From positions 876 through 25,532 of the forward strand of contig JAGWBY010000090.1 in NCBI GenBank assembly GCA_021295675.1: a DNA stretch of 24,657 nucleotides, given 5' to 3'. The position numbers and the translations under genes were made by a program. This stretch comes from Candidatus Latescibacterota bacterium (lineage in GTDB: Bacteria > Latescibacterota > UBA2968 > UBA8231). This document shows, in pieces, positions 1 through 6,752 of this stretch (the stretch's first letter is position 1; each line of letters opens with the position of its first letter). The notes beneath the pieces were generated by a model, which saw only the letters and a program-made list of their open reading frames with translations, did not search any database and was not told the DNA's origin.

Positions 1-1
1 G

Positions 2-334
2 GCGATCACCGGCTATGCGTATCAGTATCGGCTGGCTGGCGGCACCCAATGGGATCCGTCGTGGACGCCCCTCGACGGCCACACGGTGCCGAGGAGGGGG
101 CACACGGTAGAGAAATTGATCCCTGGCAACACCTATACTTTTGAGGTGTGCGCCGTCAACGACGAGGGCGCGGGTCGCTCGGGGCGGACCCAGGCCACCG
201 CCGAGCGGTTCAACTTTGCGCCGATCGTCGATGGCGATCCCGCTCCCCCGCGGTCGCTCGCCGAAAACAACCAAGGCGTGGTCGCCACCTGCACGGCCCG
301 AGACGCCCAAGGCGATATAAGCGGAGGACCATAG
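2..334 (+). CDS. 3' end of a secreted FN3/cadherin protein, truncated
   Basis: The reading frame is open from the window edge. The first ~70 residues look like the second half of a fibronectin type III domain (YAYQYR near the start, then YTFEVCAVNDEGAG), which in this kind of genome sits in large surface or secreted proteins. After the FN3 end the sequence SLAENNQGVVATCTARDAQG resembles the start of a cadherin repeat, but the frame stops at TAG 332-334 only a few residues later, so the cadherin domain is cut short. The stop abuts the ribosome-binding site of the next gene (GGAGGA around 323-328). I infer loss of the rest of this gene by a deletion or rearrangement. Domain identity comes from motif recognition only. 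Confidence 0.6.
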   Translation, partial: AITGYAYQYRLAGGTQWDPSWTPLDGHTVPRRGHTVEKLIPGNTYTFEVCAVNDEGAGRSGRTQATAERFNFAPIVDGDPAPPRSLAENNQGVVATCTARDAQGDISGGP

Positions 335-335
335 C

Positions 336-1202
336 ATGTTTGCTCCATTGAACTGCCTCATGGCTGTATTGGTCCTGTGCGGGCTGTCGATTCGGCCCGT
401 GTTGGCCGAATCAGAGCACTTGCAGACGTTGGTGGTGGACGGCGATACCTTGGTGGTACAAATGGCCGAACCCCGGCCAGCGGGCTTGCAGACGTTGGTG
501 GTGGACGGCGACACCCTAATGGTGGAAGTCTTGGCTGAACCCCGGCCGGCGGGCGACCCGCCCGTGGCCGCCAACGGCGATAGTCTTTCGGCACAAACAG
601 GAGTCATTGAAATCGGGGAGGTTCCCCAAAAAGCAAAAAGCAGGGTCAATCCGGCCCAAGCTATGTCGGCAGACTCTTTGGCGGTGGCGCTGATCTTAAA
701 GGAGGCAAAAAAGAAAAGAGAGGAAGAGGCCGACACACGGATTGGCAAAAAGTTGGTGGCCGGTGTGCTTGGGGGTGTAGGTGGCGGACTCGTAGGAGCG
801 GTCATCATGGTGGAGTCATATCAGTCAAAAGAGGGAGACGACGGCATCGGTGGTGCTTTCGCTGCCCCTTTCGGCTTTTGGGGCGGCAACTTGGTTGGAA
901 CCGCGGTTGGCGTGAGCGGGGTTGATCCGCAGGATCATTTCCTCATAACACTCGCGGGCAGTGTGCTGTTAGGGGCAGGAGTGCCTTATGCTATAGCTTT
1001 TATAAGCTGGAAAGGTAGTGAGAATTTACTAATCTTGAGCGGCCTTTTAGGTCCTATTGTTGGTGCAACGATTGCGTCGGAACGATGGCGCAGGCCCCTT
1101 TCGGCTAAGCTCCACTTGAAGCCTGAAGCTCGCCGGGGCTCGGTCGGCTTGGTGCCGAACCCCAAAGGCGGCCTATCCGCCGTCGCTACGCTGCGATTCT
1201 GA
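336..1202 (+). CDS. secreted or membrane glycine-rich protein of unknown function
   Basis: A 288-residue product. The start ATG follows GGAGGA at about 8-nt spacing. Residues 1-24 form a typical signal peptide ending VLA. Residues 29-50 and 51-73 are a tandem duplication of a 22/23-residue unit containing LVVDGDTL, also visible as a DNA repeat. Residues ~120-135 are charged and possibly coiled coil. Residues ~136-225 hold glycine-zipper-like hydrophobic stretches (GVLGGVGGGLVGA and similar) that may insert in a membrane. The protein ends in ...SAVATLRF; a terminal aromatic residue occurs in outer-membrane proteins, but no barrel can be demonstrated. I do not recognise the family. Its start region and signal peptide resemble those at 11737, pointing to a shared 5' cassette. 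Confidence 0.65.
   Translation: MFAPLNCLMAVLVLCGLSIRPVLAESEHLQTLVVDGDTLVVQMAEPRPAGLQTLVVDGDTLMVEVLAEPRPAGDPPVAANGDSLSAQTGVIEIGEVPQKAKSRVNPAQAMSADSLAVALILKEAKKKREEEADTRIGKKLVAGVLGGVGGGLVGAVIMVESYQSKEGDDGIGGAFAAPFGFWGGNLVGTAVGVSGVDPQDHFLITLAGSVLLGAGVPYAIAFISWKGSENLLILSGLLGPIVGATIASERWRRPLSAKLHLKPEARRGSVGLVPNPKGGLSAVATLRF
420..554 (+). repeat. two-unit tandem repeat inside the gene at 336
   Basis: Units 420-485 (66 bp) and 486-554 (69 bp) both begin TTGCAGACGTTGGTGGTGGA and end in a CCCCGGCC-GCGGGC block. The second unit has one extra codon. The repeat encodes two copies of a module containing LVVDGDTL followed by AEPRPAG, and sits just after the signal peptide. Confidence 0.8.
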
Positions 1203-1213
1203 AATTCAATAAG

Positions 1214-2545
1214 ATGGGGGTGCCTATTATGCGGCTTATCAGCGTACTTCTGTTCCCCATGCTCATAGCTGGGAGGGCGGATGCGGCCAGTGATGACGAG
1301 CGATTGGCCGAGATGTTTTCGCCGATCTTGATCCTGACGAAAGAGACCCGAAACGTATATGATGACGAGACGGTGCCTATTCGCGTAATCAAACCGGAAT
1401 CCGTGTCAATCGTCGGGGCTGAATACGCGTCGTATATATGGTTTGAGGTGTATGGTTATCAAAGCGGTTTCGGTGAGTATTACAAAGGTGAAGCTCCAAT
1501 CATTGATTCAGAGTGGTTTAACGATACCGACATAGAGGTGAACGCAAACAGATGGGATGGCGCAAACGAAAGGGATGGTTCTCGTCTTAATTTTTGGGAG
1601 AATAAGTTTGCATTTTTTAAAGGATCTGGACCTCTCGTTTTTGAAGCTTTCAAAGACACAGACAGAATGACCAAAGGAGAATTTTATAAAATACAAGCAC
1701 ATTTCAATTATCCTGGTGAGACGGCCGAAGAGTGGAATAACACATACTTTGGTACAGGAGAGCAGGTCGAACACCATCCGTTTTTCCCTTTATCCTACTA
1801 CGAGGGCGAGAACCATCCCAATACGGCTTATGTGCATATATACCCAACAACCCACCTCAATTATAGCGGCACGCTTACGGTAATCCAATATCACTATTTC
1901 TATCCCTACAATCACTGGTGGAACAACCACGAGGGCGACTGGCAGCGCATTGATGTGGTGGTCAGTTCGAGGGATCCTGATGACAATACCATCGAGGTCC
2001 TAGGCGTGGAGTATAGGTTTCATGGAGCATGGGTGACCTACTATAAAAATTTCCCCAATCTAGCAGGGATAACCTCTAGTTTTGATTTCAATCCGCAAGA
2101 AAACGTAAAACTGAGCCAAGGGACCCATCCCGTCGTGTACGTGGGGGCCGGCTCGCATGCTGCATATCCCGTTGGCGGAACTATTGATCTCCACGACGTA
2201 TCCGATGGATTTATTGATCGACATTCAGCAGGGGAAGGACTGGGTCCGGACCAGGAATACATGAGCCATACGGGCTTAGTGCTAAGCACTTTAGCCGATG
2301 GTTCCCATCGCGACCTGTGGGAAAGCTATGACTTGGTGCTGTTGCCCGATTATAATACACACAACGCTCCTGATCCAAACGACGACAATAACATGGGACT
2401 TACACCAGACAACGGTGGGGGACGCCACAGGTTAATGCGCCGCCGGGTGCCGATAACAAGAGCCCTGATAAAGGGCCTTACAACAGCGTGGTGGACTGTC
2501 TTAGTTCGGAGACAATACCACCAGGTTGTGGTTGGGGGAATTTAA
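1214..2545 (+). CDS. secreted Vps62-like (DUF946) domain protein, frame broken near its 3' end
   Basis: The N-terminus carries a signal peptide (MRLISVLLFP... ending ADA); ATG 1229 may be the true start because 1214 has no clear Shine-Dalgarno. Two hallmarks of the Vps62/DUF946 family are present: an aromatic stretch leading to NNHEGDWQ at about residues 225-243, and VVYVGAGSHAAYP at about 306-318. The family is known mainly from fungi and plants but has bacterial members; its function is unclear. From about 2392 onward this frame turns into basic, low-complexity sequence, while frame +1 continues with RWGTPQ and a proline/glycine segment typical of the end of such domains. I therefore place a frameshift between 2392 and 2421 (a G5 run lies at 2417-2421). 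The annotated stop at 2545 is probably not the natural end. The real product likely continues into the cadherin modules downstream. Confidence 0.7.
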   Translation: MGVPIMRLISVLLFPMLIAGRADAASDDERLAEMFSPILILTKETRNVYDDETVPIRVIKPESVSIVGAEYASYIWFEVYGYQSGFGEYYKGEAPIIDSEWFNDTDIEVNANRWDGANERDGSRLNFWENKFAFFKGSGPLVFEAFKDTDRMTKGEFYKIQAHFNYPGETAEEWNNTYFGTGEQVEHHPFFPLSYYEGENHPNTAYVHIYPTTHLNYSGTLTVIQYHYFYPYNHWWNNHEGDWQRIDVVVSSRDPDDNTIEVLGVEYRFHGAWVTYYKNFPNLAGITSSFDFNPQENVKLSQGTHPVVYVGAGSHAAYPVGGTIDLHDVSDGFIDRHSAGEGLGPDQEYMSHTGLVLSTLADGSHRDLWESYDLVLLPDYNTHNAPDPNDDNNMGLTPDNGGGRHRLMRRRVPITRALIKGLTTAWWTVLVRRQYHQVVVGGI

Positions 2546-2745
2546 ATTTTGACGAAGTAGGAGAGATTGGAATTCCGGGGAACAGGGATCCCTTTCACCA
2601 TGAAGACTTACCCTATGATAGCTACCACCACTGGGCGATTATCGGCAATGAGACTTGGAGCGGCACGGTCACTCTGAGCGGCGATGTGGTGGTCTTTCCG
2701 GGCGCGACGCTGACTCCGGATCGGATCACCACCTGTTTAGCCTGA
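2392..2745 (+). pseudogene. frame-shifted continuation of the Vps62-like protein
   Basis: This frame is open from 2392 (a TAA precedes it) to TGA 2743-2745. It starts with RWGTPQVNAPPGADNKSPDK, which fits the end of a Vps62-like domain, and continues with YHHWAIIGNETWSGTVTLSG and DVVVFPGATLT. The latter resembles the opening of modules seen before secreted beta-helix domains (a TLSGDVVV...GATLTI pattern). It breaks off straight after GATLT. No start codon with a ribosome-binding site of its own is evident, so I read it as part of the gene starting at 1214/1229 rather than as a separate gene. Confidence 0.55.
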
Positions 2746-2942
2746 CGCCGACCGGGGCGAAGCATAAATTGGCCCTTTTGACCTTGGAGCACGCCTTGAA
2801 TTTTGAGAGTCGGATCGACGACAATAAGGACAATACCTACGAGCTGTATGTCGAGGCCAGCGACACCGGGCATAAGACCCAGATCGCCGTTTTTGTGCGG
2901 GTGGATCACAAGGTGGGTAAGGACGTGGCGGTGCAGGTGTGA
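2703..2942 (+). pseudogene. cadherin-repeat fragment in a third frame
   Basis: In this frame the sequence reads SGSDHHLFSLTPTG, then ALNFES, then DNTYELYVEASDTG, which matches the second half of a bacterial cadherin-like calcium-binding repeat (ALNFE...DNxYEL.V.ASD). It ends at TGA 2940-2942, exactly where the next cadherin repeat begins in a different frame. Upstream it joins the preceding fragment after GATLT, as if a middle piece were lost. I infer that it belongs to one multi-domain gene with the flanking fragments. Confidence 0.55.
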
Positions 2943-5068
2943 TCCTGGGTGCTCGCCAGCTTTCGTTTCCCGAAAACGCCACCGGCGAGCTGGAGACCTA
3001 CTACGCATTTGACCCGGAGCATGGTACCATCCGCTGGTCGTTGAGCGGCGATGGTGCGCCCTTTAGCATCGACGCGGAGTCGGGTCTGTTGCGGGTACAA
3101 CATGAGATGGACTATGAGACGGCTCCGCTGGACGCCCACGGCGAGCGCACCTACCAGTTTAGCGTCATCGCCACCGACAGTCATCCCAAGGGGTCGCGCT
3201 CGTCGGAACGGACGGTGACCGTGGCGGTGATTGATGTCAATGAACCGCCGGTGTTGTCGGGGTCGTCGGTGGTGACAATGAACGAGAATCTCGTCTTTGT
3301 CGCCTCATACACGGCGACCGACCCGGAAAGGACGGCGATTGGGTGGTCGGTGGTCGGCTCGGATGCGTCCGCCTTTCGCTTGTCGAGCTCGGGCTTGTTG
3401 AACTCGCGGGGCTCGCTGTATTTCAACCAATCGCCTGACTATGAGACCGACCCGACCGCCTACGCGGTGACGATCCAAGCCGCCGATGCCACCGGGCTGT
3501 TGGCGACCAAAGGGTTGTCGATTACCATCCTCGATGTGGATGAGACCCCGCCGCCGAGTGTGTCGGATACTCCTGGGGAAGATCCGGGCATGGTGACGCT
3601 CGAGCCGCTCCAACCGCGCGAGGGGGAGGCAGTGACGGCAACGCTGGAGGATGGAGATGGCAGTATAACGGGCGCGACCTGGACGTGGGAGGCGGGCAGT
3701 GTTGCCGTCCAGAGTGGGGCGGGTAGCGAAACAGACAGCTACACGCCGGGGTCGGCTGATGTAGGGAAGACGCTTGCGGTGGAGGTGTGCTATACGGATG
3801 GAGAAGGCACCAACCAGGAGTGTGCCAGTGCCTCCTCGGCGGCGGTGTTGTCCTCGACGGCGCCAGCCTCGTGCGTCTTGTTGGACCTGCAGGGGCCGGC
3901 GTCGGTTACGTATCCCAAAACCGGCACCGGGCCGGTCGCCTCCTACACGGTCCGGGCCTCCGATTGCAACGAGCTTGCTTGGTCGCTTTCGGGCACCGAT
4001 GCAGGCTCCTTCAGCGTGTCGGGCGCGGGCACGCTCAATTTCACCACCTCCCCCACCCAAGCCTCCTATGCGGTGACGGTCGCGGTCGCAGACTCCAGCG
4101 GGCCGTCTTTGGCGAAAGGAGTGGCGATCACCATCGACGAGGGTTCGACGACCGGCGACCAACCCGGCACGATCCGCCTATCGCCCAATCCGCCGAGGGT
4201 CGGTGGGACGCTGCAGGCGACGCTGACGGACTTGGATGGAGGGCTGCATGGTGTGATCTGGGGGTTTGATGACGTCCTTCAGCCGACTCAAGCCCGTGAT
4301 GTCACTGCGTCGTCGTTGAGCATCACCCCGTCGAACACCCAGATGTGGTCAGCCGTCGCGGTGCAACCCTCGTGGTTGGGCAATCCAGTGCGCGTACTTG
4401 TCTATTACGCGGATGCGCTGGGTACCGGCAAGAGTGCCGAGGCCGAAAGTGCCTCGGTGCAGGCCAATGTGCCCGCTGCGCCCGGCAGCCTGACGGCGAC
4501 GCCTGGGGGCATCTACACGCAGGTAGATTTGAGTTGGCCGGCGGCAGCCGACAACGGCTCGGCGATTACCGACTACCAATATCAATACCGCAAAAACGGC
4601 ACGAGCAGTTGGTCGGGCTGGACCAGTGTAGGCACGGGGACCAGCACCACGGTGTCGAACTTAGACAGTGGCGCGTTGTATGATTTCGAGGTGCGGGCGG
4701 TCAACGGGATCGGCGCGGGACCAGCCGTCTCGACGTCGAGCTCAGTGCAGGCGCAGTCGCTCGCCAAGCCGACCAGCCCGGCGGCGAAGCCCATTTCGCT
4801 GGCGGTGCAAGCCGCGCCCAACCCGTTCAACCCCGAGACGACGCTGCGCCTTGGGCTACCCGTTGGCGGTCGAGTCGTGCTGACGCTGTATAACATGGCT
4901 GGCCAGCCCGTGCGCAAGCTGCTCGATGGAGAGTTGGCGGTGGGCTATCATAAGGTCTGGTGGGATGGCCGCGACGAGCAAGGCGGGCCGGTAGCTTCAG
5001 GCGTCTATCTGTATCGAGTGCAGACCCAAGAACAGGTCGTGGTCGGAAAAATAGCACTCATACGATGA
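2939..5068 (+). CDS. cadherin / Ig-like / FN3 surface protein with FlgD-type C-terminal sorting domain
   Basis: 709 residues from GTG 2939, though the true 5' end is probably upstream in another frame. Domains by eye: cadherin repeat ~1-105 (LSFPENATG at the start, VIDVNEPPV at the end); a second cadherin-like repeat ~105-205 ending ILDVDE; an Ig-like module ~215-310; another cadherin-like module ~315-405; an Ig-like module ~410-520; FN3 ~525-615; and from ~625 a FlgD/type IX-like sorting domain (PNPFNPETTLRL, LYNMAGQPVRKLL, WDGRDEQG, ASGVYLYR, ending GKIALIR). This terminal domain type marks secreted proteins of FCB-group bacteria; here it suggests export and surface attachment. GTG 2939 overlaps the stop of the previous fragment by 4 nt and has no good ribosome-binding site, so I favour a frameshifted single gene covering 1214-5068. 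Confidence 0.75.
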   Translation: MILGARQLSFPENATGELETYYAFDPEHGTIRWSLSGDGAPFSIDAESGLLRVQHEMDYETAPLDAHGERTYQFSVIATDSHPKGSRSSERTVTVAVIDVNEPPVLSGSSVVTMNENLVFVASYTATDPERTAIGWSVVGSDASAFRLSSSGLLNSRGSLYFNQSPDYETDPTAYAVTIQAADATGLLATKGLSITILDVDETPPPSVSDTPGEDPGMVTLEPLQPREGEAVTATLEDGDGSITGATWTWEAGSVAVQSGAGSETDSYTPGSADVGKTLAVEVCYTDGEGTNQECASASSAAVLSSTAPASCVLLDLQGPASVTYPKTGTGPVASYTVRASDCNELAWSLSGTDAGSFSVSGAGTLNFTTSPTQASYAVTVAVADSSGPSLAKGVAITIDEGSTTGDQPGTIRLSPNPPRVGGTLQATLTDLDGGLHGVIWGFDDVLQPTQARDVTASSLSITPSNTQMWSAVAVQPSWLGNPVRVLVYYADALGTGKSAEAESASVQANVPAAPGSLTATPGGIYTQVDLSWPAAADNGSAITDYQYQYRKNGTSSWSGWTSVGTGTSTTVSNLDSGALYDFEVRAVNGIGAGPAVSTSSSVQAQSLAKPTSPAAKPISLAVQAAPNPFNPETTLRLGLPVGGRVVLTLYNMAGQPVRKLLDGELAVGYHKVWWDGRDEQGGPVASGVYLYRVQTQEQVVVGKIALIR

Positions 5069-5212
5069 CGCGTTCCCCTGCGGTGGACATAGTGATTTAG
5101 AGGTCAAACGAACGGGGCACCGGCCGTGCCCGTGCCCCGTGTAAAAACGCGTCGTCCGGCCGCGGCCAGCGCATTGCGTACTGCCGGCTGCGCTGGCGGC
5201 GGTAGCCCGCAT
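5048..5212. repeat. 165-bp dispersed repeat, copy 1
   Basis: About 95% identical (roughly eight differences by eye) to 13411-13576, in the same orientation. It contains the last ~20 nt of the FlgD-type sorting domain gene, a 28-nt spacer, and the convergent 3' end of a minus-strand reading frame ending PRSFDL. In copy 1 a 9-bp perfect inverted repeat (5112-5120 with 5132-5140) lies inside it, but its left arm and loop are changed in copy 2. Confidence 0.85.
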
Positions 5213-5258
5213 TGTAGTACGTGCTCGCGGCGAGCCCCCGGTCTTGACTGGGATGCAT
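5097..5258 (-). pseudogene. relic of a sulfatase-like C-terminus (53 codons)
   Basis: The minus-strand frame from ATG 5256-5258 to TAA 5097-5099 encodes 53 residues. The last 37 match the corrected tail of the sulfatase at 13459-14926 (RRQRSRQYAMRWPRPDDAF..., ending VPRSFDL). Of the substitutions between the two copies inside this frame, at least three are synonymous (CGG/CGC, GCA/GCG, CCC/CCT), which argues that this frame was the selected one. There is no ribosome-binding site, and the N-terminal part does not resemble a sulfatase, so I call it a gene remnant rather than a small gene. Confidence 0.6.
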
Positions 5259-5270
5259 CGCGCCGCCTTA

Positions 5271-6272
5271 TCAGGGCGATGGGCATCTCGGCAGGTCGTT
5301 CAATTCGGAGGCATCCCAATGGAAAAAGTAAGGCAAGGCTTGGACTTCAAGCGGAATACACCCACTCAACTCATTGTCGTAGAGGCGCAGGTCTTGCAGG
5401 TTGGTCAGGTTGCCGACTTCGGGCGGGATCGAGCCGCTTAACTCGTTGTAGCTGAGGTACAGGCGTTGCAGACGGGTCAGGTTACCGACTTCAGGTGGGA
5501 TCGCACCGCTCAAGCGGTTGCCCCTAAGGCGCAGGTCTTGCAGGTTGGTCAGGTTGCCGACTTCGGGCGGGATGGCCTCGCTCAAGCGGTTGCTGTCGAG
5601 GCTCAAGTGTTGCAGGTTGGTCAGGTTACTTACTTCAGGCGGGATGGCTCCGCTCAATTGGTTGATCCCAAGGTACAGGTGTTGCAAACGGGTCAGATTG
5701 CCGATTTCAGGTGGGATCGAGCCGCTCAACTCGTTTTTCTCAAGGTTTAGGACTATCAGGTTGTTCAAGCTACCGACTTCAGGTGGGATGGCCCCGCTCA
5801 ACTCGTTTTCGTGGAGGTACAGGCTTTGCAAGCGGGTCAGGTGGCCGATTTCAGGTGGGATCGAGCCGCTCAAGCGGTTCGCGCTGAGGTTTAAGTGTTG
5901 CAGGTTGGTCAGGGTTCCGATTTCGGGAGGGATCACCCCACGCAAGCGCTTTTCAGGGAGCGTCAATCCAATAACGCGCCCTTGGGGATCGGTTTCCACA
6001 CCCGCCCAATCCGATAACGGGGCGTCTGTTAGCCAATTTCTCAACTGCGTACGGAAGGTGGAGTCTCTTCCAACCGCTATATCCCAATCCGATAACGGGG
6101 CATACTGCAACCGCGTAGTCTCCAGATAGAAAGCCACAAGTGCTCTGCAATCGGTATTGCTGCCGCAAACGGCAGCCGAATCTTGCTCGGCGGAGTCGCT
6201 TGGATCTATGGGGTTGTTGTCTTTCCCACACGCGGCAAATGCCAGCGCGATCGCTGCGAAAAGTAGCAGCAT
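5271..6272 (-). CDS. leucine-rich-repeat lipoprotein
   Basis: 333 residues. The start ATG (6270-6272) follows AAAGGAG at good spacing. Residues 1-15 form a short hydrophobic signal ending in FAAC, a near-consensus lipobox with likely lipidation at Cys15, so the protein is probably membrane-anchored and exposed outside the cytoplasm. Residues ~35-105 form an N-terminal cap region (RALVAFYLETT...LSDW...). Then come nine plant-type 24-residue leucine-rich repeats with the core SGxIPPEIGNLTNLQxLxLxxN, and a C-terminal cap ending LNDLPRCPSP. Such repeats usually bind proteins or glycans; the ligand here is unknown. The gene is convergent with the cadherin/FN3 gene. The repeats are about 72 bp at DNA level and could expand or contract by recombination. 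Confidence 0.85.
   Translation of the reverse strand: MLLLFAAIALAFAACGKDNNPIDPSDSAEQDSAAVCGSNTDCRALVAFYLETTRLQYAPLSDWDIAVGRDSTFRTQLRNWLTDAPLSDWAGVETDPQGRVIGLTLPEKRLRGVIPPEIGTLTNLQHLNLSANRLSGSIPPEIGHLTRLQSLYLHENELSGAIPPEVGSLNNLIVLNLEKNELSGSIPPEIGNLTRLQHLYLGINQLSGAIPPEVSNLTNLQHLSLDSNRLSEAIPPEVGNLTNLQDLRLRGNRLSGAIPPEVGNLTRLQRLYLSYNELSGSIPPEVGNLTNLQDLRLYDNELSGCIPLEVQALPYFFHWDASELNDLPRCPSP
5330..5955 (-). repeat. 72-bp tandem repeats encoding the leucine-rich repeats
   Basis: About nine imperfect 72-bp units in phase with the reading frame, with recurring plus-strand phrases such as GTTGCAGGTTGGTCAGGTT and CCGACTTCAGGCGGGAT. They encode nine 24-residue leucine-rich repeats. They are coding repeats, not a CRISPR array. 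Confidence 0.85.
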
Positions 6273-6283
6273 AGCAAGACTCC

Positions 6284-6314
6284 TTTAGAGATCAAACGAG
6301 CGCGGCACCTGCTG
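6284..6314 (-). pseudogene. third relic of the sulfatase-type tail (QQVPRSFDL stop)
   Basis: This 31-nt stretch differs at three positions from 13458-13488. Read on the minus strand it encodes QQVPRSFDL followed by TAA, the same ending as the corrected sulfatase tail, with synonymous differences (CGC/CGT, GAT/GAC). It lies just upstream of the LRR gene's ribosome-binding site. No long minus-strand frame leads into it, so only the 3' tip of a gene seems to survive here. Confidence 0.5.
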
Positions 6315-6320
6315 AAACAT

Positions 6321-6671
6321 ATGGACCGGCGTGCGCTTCGCCAAGCAGATATTCCCTATAGTCGCTTCACTTTCTCAGAAAGTGGGGATCATGTCCTTAT
6401 GTTGGGAGGAGTCGAAAAGAGGGTCGCGATCTTAGATGGTCAGGGGAATCTGATTCAACCCCCGGAAGACGCTCGGGCTAAGCTCACGACAGCTCCCCAT
6501 GCACAGCATGAGATGAGGCAACCGATCTATCGGCAACTGGTTGATCCACAGGCTCCGCTTGGCGCACGGCCCAAGGAGGTGCGCGATGTCAAGATGCTAC
6601 TGGATCGGAAAAGGGGGGTGTACACGAGCGGAAACATCTTGTATCTGTTTGAGCTGCAACCATCTCCCTAA
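6321..6671 (+). CDS. hypothetical protein, possibly a gene fragment
   Basis: A 116-residue open frame from ATG 6321 to TAA 6669-6671. It has no signal peptide, no membrane segment and no family I recognise. The composition is ordinary (VAILDGQGNLIQPPEDARAK in the middle) and reads like coding sequence rather than a shadow. No Shine-Dalgarno precedes the ATG, and the region just upstream is a relic of another gene, so this may be the remaining 3' part of a longer gene. The product's role cannot be stated. Confidence 0.35.
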   Translation: MDRRALRQADIPYSRFTFSESGDHVLMLGGVEKRVAILDGQGNLIQPPEDARAKLTTAPHAQHEMRQPIYRQLVDPQAPLGARPKEVRDVKMLLDRKRGVYTSGNILYLFELQPSP

Positions 6672-6752
6672 GTGCATCCAAGTCCGCTAGTCAGTAGAAT
6701 CGTTAGAATCGTTTCCGGTCGTTACATGCCTACATCGTTGAGGAGGCTCCAA

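Noticed and set aside
3305..4162. 285-codon open frame on the minus strand
   Set aside because: Arginine-rich shadow of the GC-rich cadherin/FN3 gene; no start signal, no domain, low complexity.
5112..5140. Perfect 9-bp hairpin as a bidirectional terminator
   Set aside because: No T-run on either side; it overlaps a coding relic, and its pairing is not kept in the second repeat copy (13.5 kb), so it is probably fortuitous.
5360..5940. Regularly spaced repeats resembling a CRISPR array
   Set aside because: The units are contiguous, imperfect 72-bp coding repeats in phase with a leucine-rich-repeat protein, without spacers.
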